The position numbers and the translations under genes are program-made. From Lutibacter sp. (lineage in GTDB: Bacteria > Bacteroidota > Bacteroidia > Flavobacteriales > Flavobacteriaceae): a stretch of DNA of 34,202 bases. Positions 33,098 to 34,202 of this stretch are shown here, piece by piece. Numbering within the stretch: position 1 is the first letter of the stretch; the number at the start of each line of letters is the position of its first letter. Under the pieces are notes generated by a model. That model ran no database searches and was not told the DNA's origin. It was given only the letters and a program-made list of their open reading frames with translations. The stretch is taken from contig JAKIVA010000034.1 of NCBI GenBank assembly GCA_021647265.1, positions 1 to 34,202 on the forward strand, written 5' to 3'.

Positions 33098-33779
33098 AAT
33101 TTTTAGGTATTTTGTTTTCTGTATGCTCTTTTTAATTGTTGAAAAGAGTTTTGCACAACAACAACTTCCTGAAGGATTTGTATATATAAAAACGGTAATT
33201 CCAACCATAGAATTAGAAATTCGCTATGCCGGAAATCATAATTTTATAGGTAAACCAATAGAGGGTTATACTACTTCAAAAGCCATAATTACGGTTGAGG
33301 CAGCCAACATGTTAAAAAAAATTCAACTAGAACTTGAAAAGAAAAATTTAGGACTGAAAATTTATGATGCGTATCGTCCACAAAAAGCTGTAAATCATTT
33401 TGTTAAATGGGCTAAAAACTTGAATGACACCATAAATAAAGAAGAATTTTACCCAAACGTTAAAAAGAAGAATTTGTTTAAAGAAGAATACATTGCTTCT
33501 CGTTCTGGACATAGTAGAGGTAGTACCGTTGATCTTACCATTATTGATTTATCTTCGGATGAAAAAAAAGCATTGGATATGGGAAGTCCGTATGATTTTT
33601 TCGGAAAAGAATCTTGGGTGTCAAACACACTTTTAACTTCCAAACAACTACAAAATAGGGCGATTTTGCAGGAGGTAATGCGAAAATATAATTTTAGAAA
33701 TTACCCTAAAGAATGGTGGCACTTTACATTGCGCAGTGAACCGTACCCTAACACCTATTTCAATTTTGAAATTGAATAA
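33078..33779 (+). CDS. D-alanyl-D-alanine dipeptidase, VanX/DdpX family
   Basis: A 233-aa secreted M15D zinc dipeptidase. The signal peptide ends near SFAQ. VanX landmarks are all present: YDAYRP (about 95-100, transition-state Arg), SGHSRGSTVDLT (about 143-154, with zinc-binding His and Asp) and EWWHF (about 212-216, catalytic Glu and third zinc ligand His). It cleaves D-Ala-D-Ala or related dipeptides. With an export signal it is more likely a scavenging DdpX-type enzyme than a vancomycin-resistance VanX (cytoplasmic); no vanA/vanH is nearby. Its ATG at 33078 lies within the amidohydrolase gene (20-nt overlap), making a coupled operon. Confidence 0.92.
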   Translation: MGNVLNRIFRYFVFCMLFLIVEKSFAQQQLPEGFVYIKTVIPTIELEIRYAGNHNFIGKPIEGYTTSKAIITVEAANMLKKIQLELEKKNLGLKIYDAYRPQKAVNHFVKWAKNLNDTINKEEFYPNVKKKNLFKEEYIASRSGHSRGSTVDLTIIDLSSDEKKALDMGSPYDFFGKESWVSNTLLTSKQLQNRAILQEVMRKYNFRNYPKEWWHFTLRSEPYPNTYFNFEIE

Positions 33780-33832
33780 AATCTGAATACATAATTCCAA
33801 ACAATTATAGTATTTTTAGAGTTATTAGCTAT

Positions 33833-33923
33833 GTCAGTTCGAGCCTGCCTGACGGCAAGTCAGGTAATTTTTGACAAAAAATTGTATCGAGAACTTTTTT
33901 TAAAAATAAAGTGAGTTCGATAT
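33833..33923. repeat. Intergenic palindromic repeat with a nested hairpin
   Basis: GTCAGTTCGA (33833-33842), then TAATTTTTGA plus AAAAATTGTATCGAGAAC (to 33894), match the minus strand of 29972-29932 almost exactly. Here a 22-nt block containing CCTGAC-GGCAA-GTCAGG (about 33843-33864) is inserted between the two parts. GAGTTCGATAT (33913-33923) roughly pairs with the earlier ATCGAGAAC block. It is a REP-type unit that has received a second palindrome. Confidence 0.65.
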
Positions 33924-33980
33924 AATAATTCACTTTAATTAATTATAATCAATATTTTAAATATAAAATTAAAACGCTAA

Positions 33981-34040
33981 TGTCACCTTGAGCGCAGTCG
34001 AAAGGTTTTTAAAGAGGTTTCGACTGCGCTCAACCTGACA
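33981..34040. repeat. 60-bp perfect-looking hairpin repeat
   Basis: Arms 33981-34003 and 34018-34040: TGTCACCTTGAGCGCAGTCG at the left, and the right arm complements it with only a CC/CC mismatch (positions 6-7). The 'CTTGAGCGCAGTCGAAAGG' type is a very common intergenic palindrome in Flavobacteriaceae. It lies 38 nt after the last hydrolase operon's other repeat and about 90 nt before the IS gene. No U tract adjoins it. Confidence 0.8.
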
Positions 34041-34120
34041 AAGTGCTTATAATCAACATAATTTTCTTTAGTATCTGAAGTGTCTACCTTTGATGTTACG
34101 ATTTTATAGAGAGTAAAAAC

Positions 34121-34128
34121 TATATTTG
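34121..34128 (+). promoter_or_regulatory. Candidate transposase promoter box
   Basis: TATATTTG, 4 nt before the transposase ATG, matches TAnnTTTG; the transcript would be almost leaderless. No good -33 element was found. The left IS end could lie near 34076-34081 (TGAAGTGTCTACC), but without the right end this cannot be fixed. Confidence 0.35.
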
Positions 34129-34132
34129 AATT

Positions 34133-34202
34133 ATGGCAAAAAGATATGACAACGAATTTAAATTAATGATCGTAGATTTATTAAAATCAGGTATACGAAC
34201 AA
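34133..34202 (+). CDS. Transposase N-terminus, IS3 OrfA-like (cut by window edge)
   Basis: The 23 visible codons (MAKRYDNEFKLMIVDLLKSG, then IRT) look like the first helix of an HTH_Tnp_1 transposase subunit, as in IS3-family OrfA: 'KRYDxEFKxxIVxLxxSG'. The rest lies outside the window, so family and integrity cannot be checked. It follows a cluster of intergenic palindromes at 33833-34040. Confidence 0.65.
   Translation, partial: MAKRYDNEFKLMIVDLLKSGIRT

Noticed and set aside
33078..33779. VanX vancomycin-resistance gene
   Set aside because: The protein has an export signal and sits with a peptidase and amidohydrolase; no vanA, vanH or VanRS-type genes are present, so a peptide-scavenging dipeptidase is more likely.

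Overview
The window is a low-GC stretch of a Bacteroidota chromosome, most likely family Flavobacteriaceae. Supporting this are TAnnTTTG-type promoters, a type III glutamine synthetase, many lipoproteins with short Bacteroidota-style signal peptides, CsgG with an added C-terminal barrel, and flavobacterial-looking intergenic palindromes. I cannot name the genus.

Layout. Bases 1-1011 are the 5' two thirds of a 16S rRNA gene (minus strand, cut by the window edge), with a leader and two tandem rRNA promoters upstream. Next on the minus strand is a glycerol-3-phosphate operon, glpD-glpT-glpQ (5576 to 1484). Diverging from it is the translation operon thrS-infC-rpmI-rplT (5793-9153), in which infC appears to start with ATA. 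A bidirectional terminator separates it from convergent prfA. A plus-strand trio follows (10516-14057): an outer-membrane barrel-like protein, an uncharacterised P-loop NTPase, and an ABC exporter-like protein lacking several catalytic residues. It converges on purM with overlapping stop codons.

The centrepiece (15449-23601, minus strand) is a complete-looking curli (functional amyloid) locus. In transcription order it has two long paralogous curlins with about 33 repeats each and seven conserved cysteines, a small CsgB-like curlin, a probable CsgH-CsgE fusion, CsgF, CsgG fused to a barrel-like domain, and a lipoprotein with carboxypeptidase-regulatory, Fn3 and propeller-like regions. An intercistronic terminator lies between the second curlin and csgB. 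Two inverted copies of a 137-bp palindromic element bracket the second curlin and the assembly genes, and each sits just downstream of a curli transcription unit. The two curlin genes share an ordered set of upstream motifs.

Upstream of curli lie glnN (type III glutamine synthetase) with a CCCC/GGGG dyad in its promoter, and a CaCA cation exchanger. On the plus strand follow a BlaI/BlaR1-type regulator-sensor pair with two tandem AACTA-N6-TAGTT dyads upstream, a 181-bp inverted-repeat element, and a compact operon of three exported hydrolases (M28 peptidase, amidohydrolase, VanX-like dipeptidase). The right edge holds nested palindromic repeats and the first codons of a probable IS3-type transposase.

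The main points of interest are the curli locus (fusions, cysteines, element-bracketed segment, conserved upstream motifs), the degenerate ABC transporter next to its own P-loop NTPase, the BlaR1-like protein with a TonB-plug-like tail, and the infC start codon. All family assignments were read by eye without database searches.
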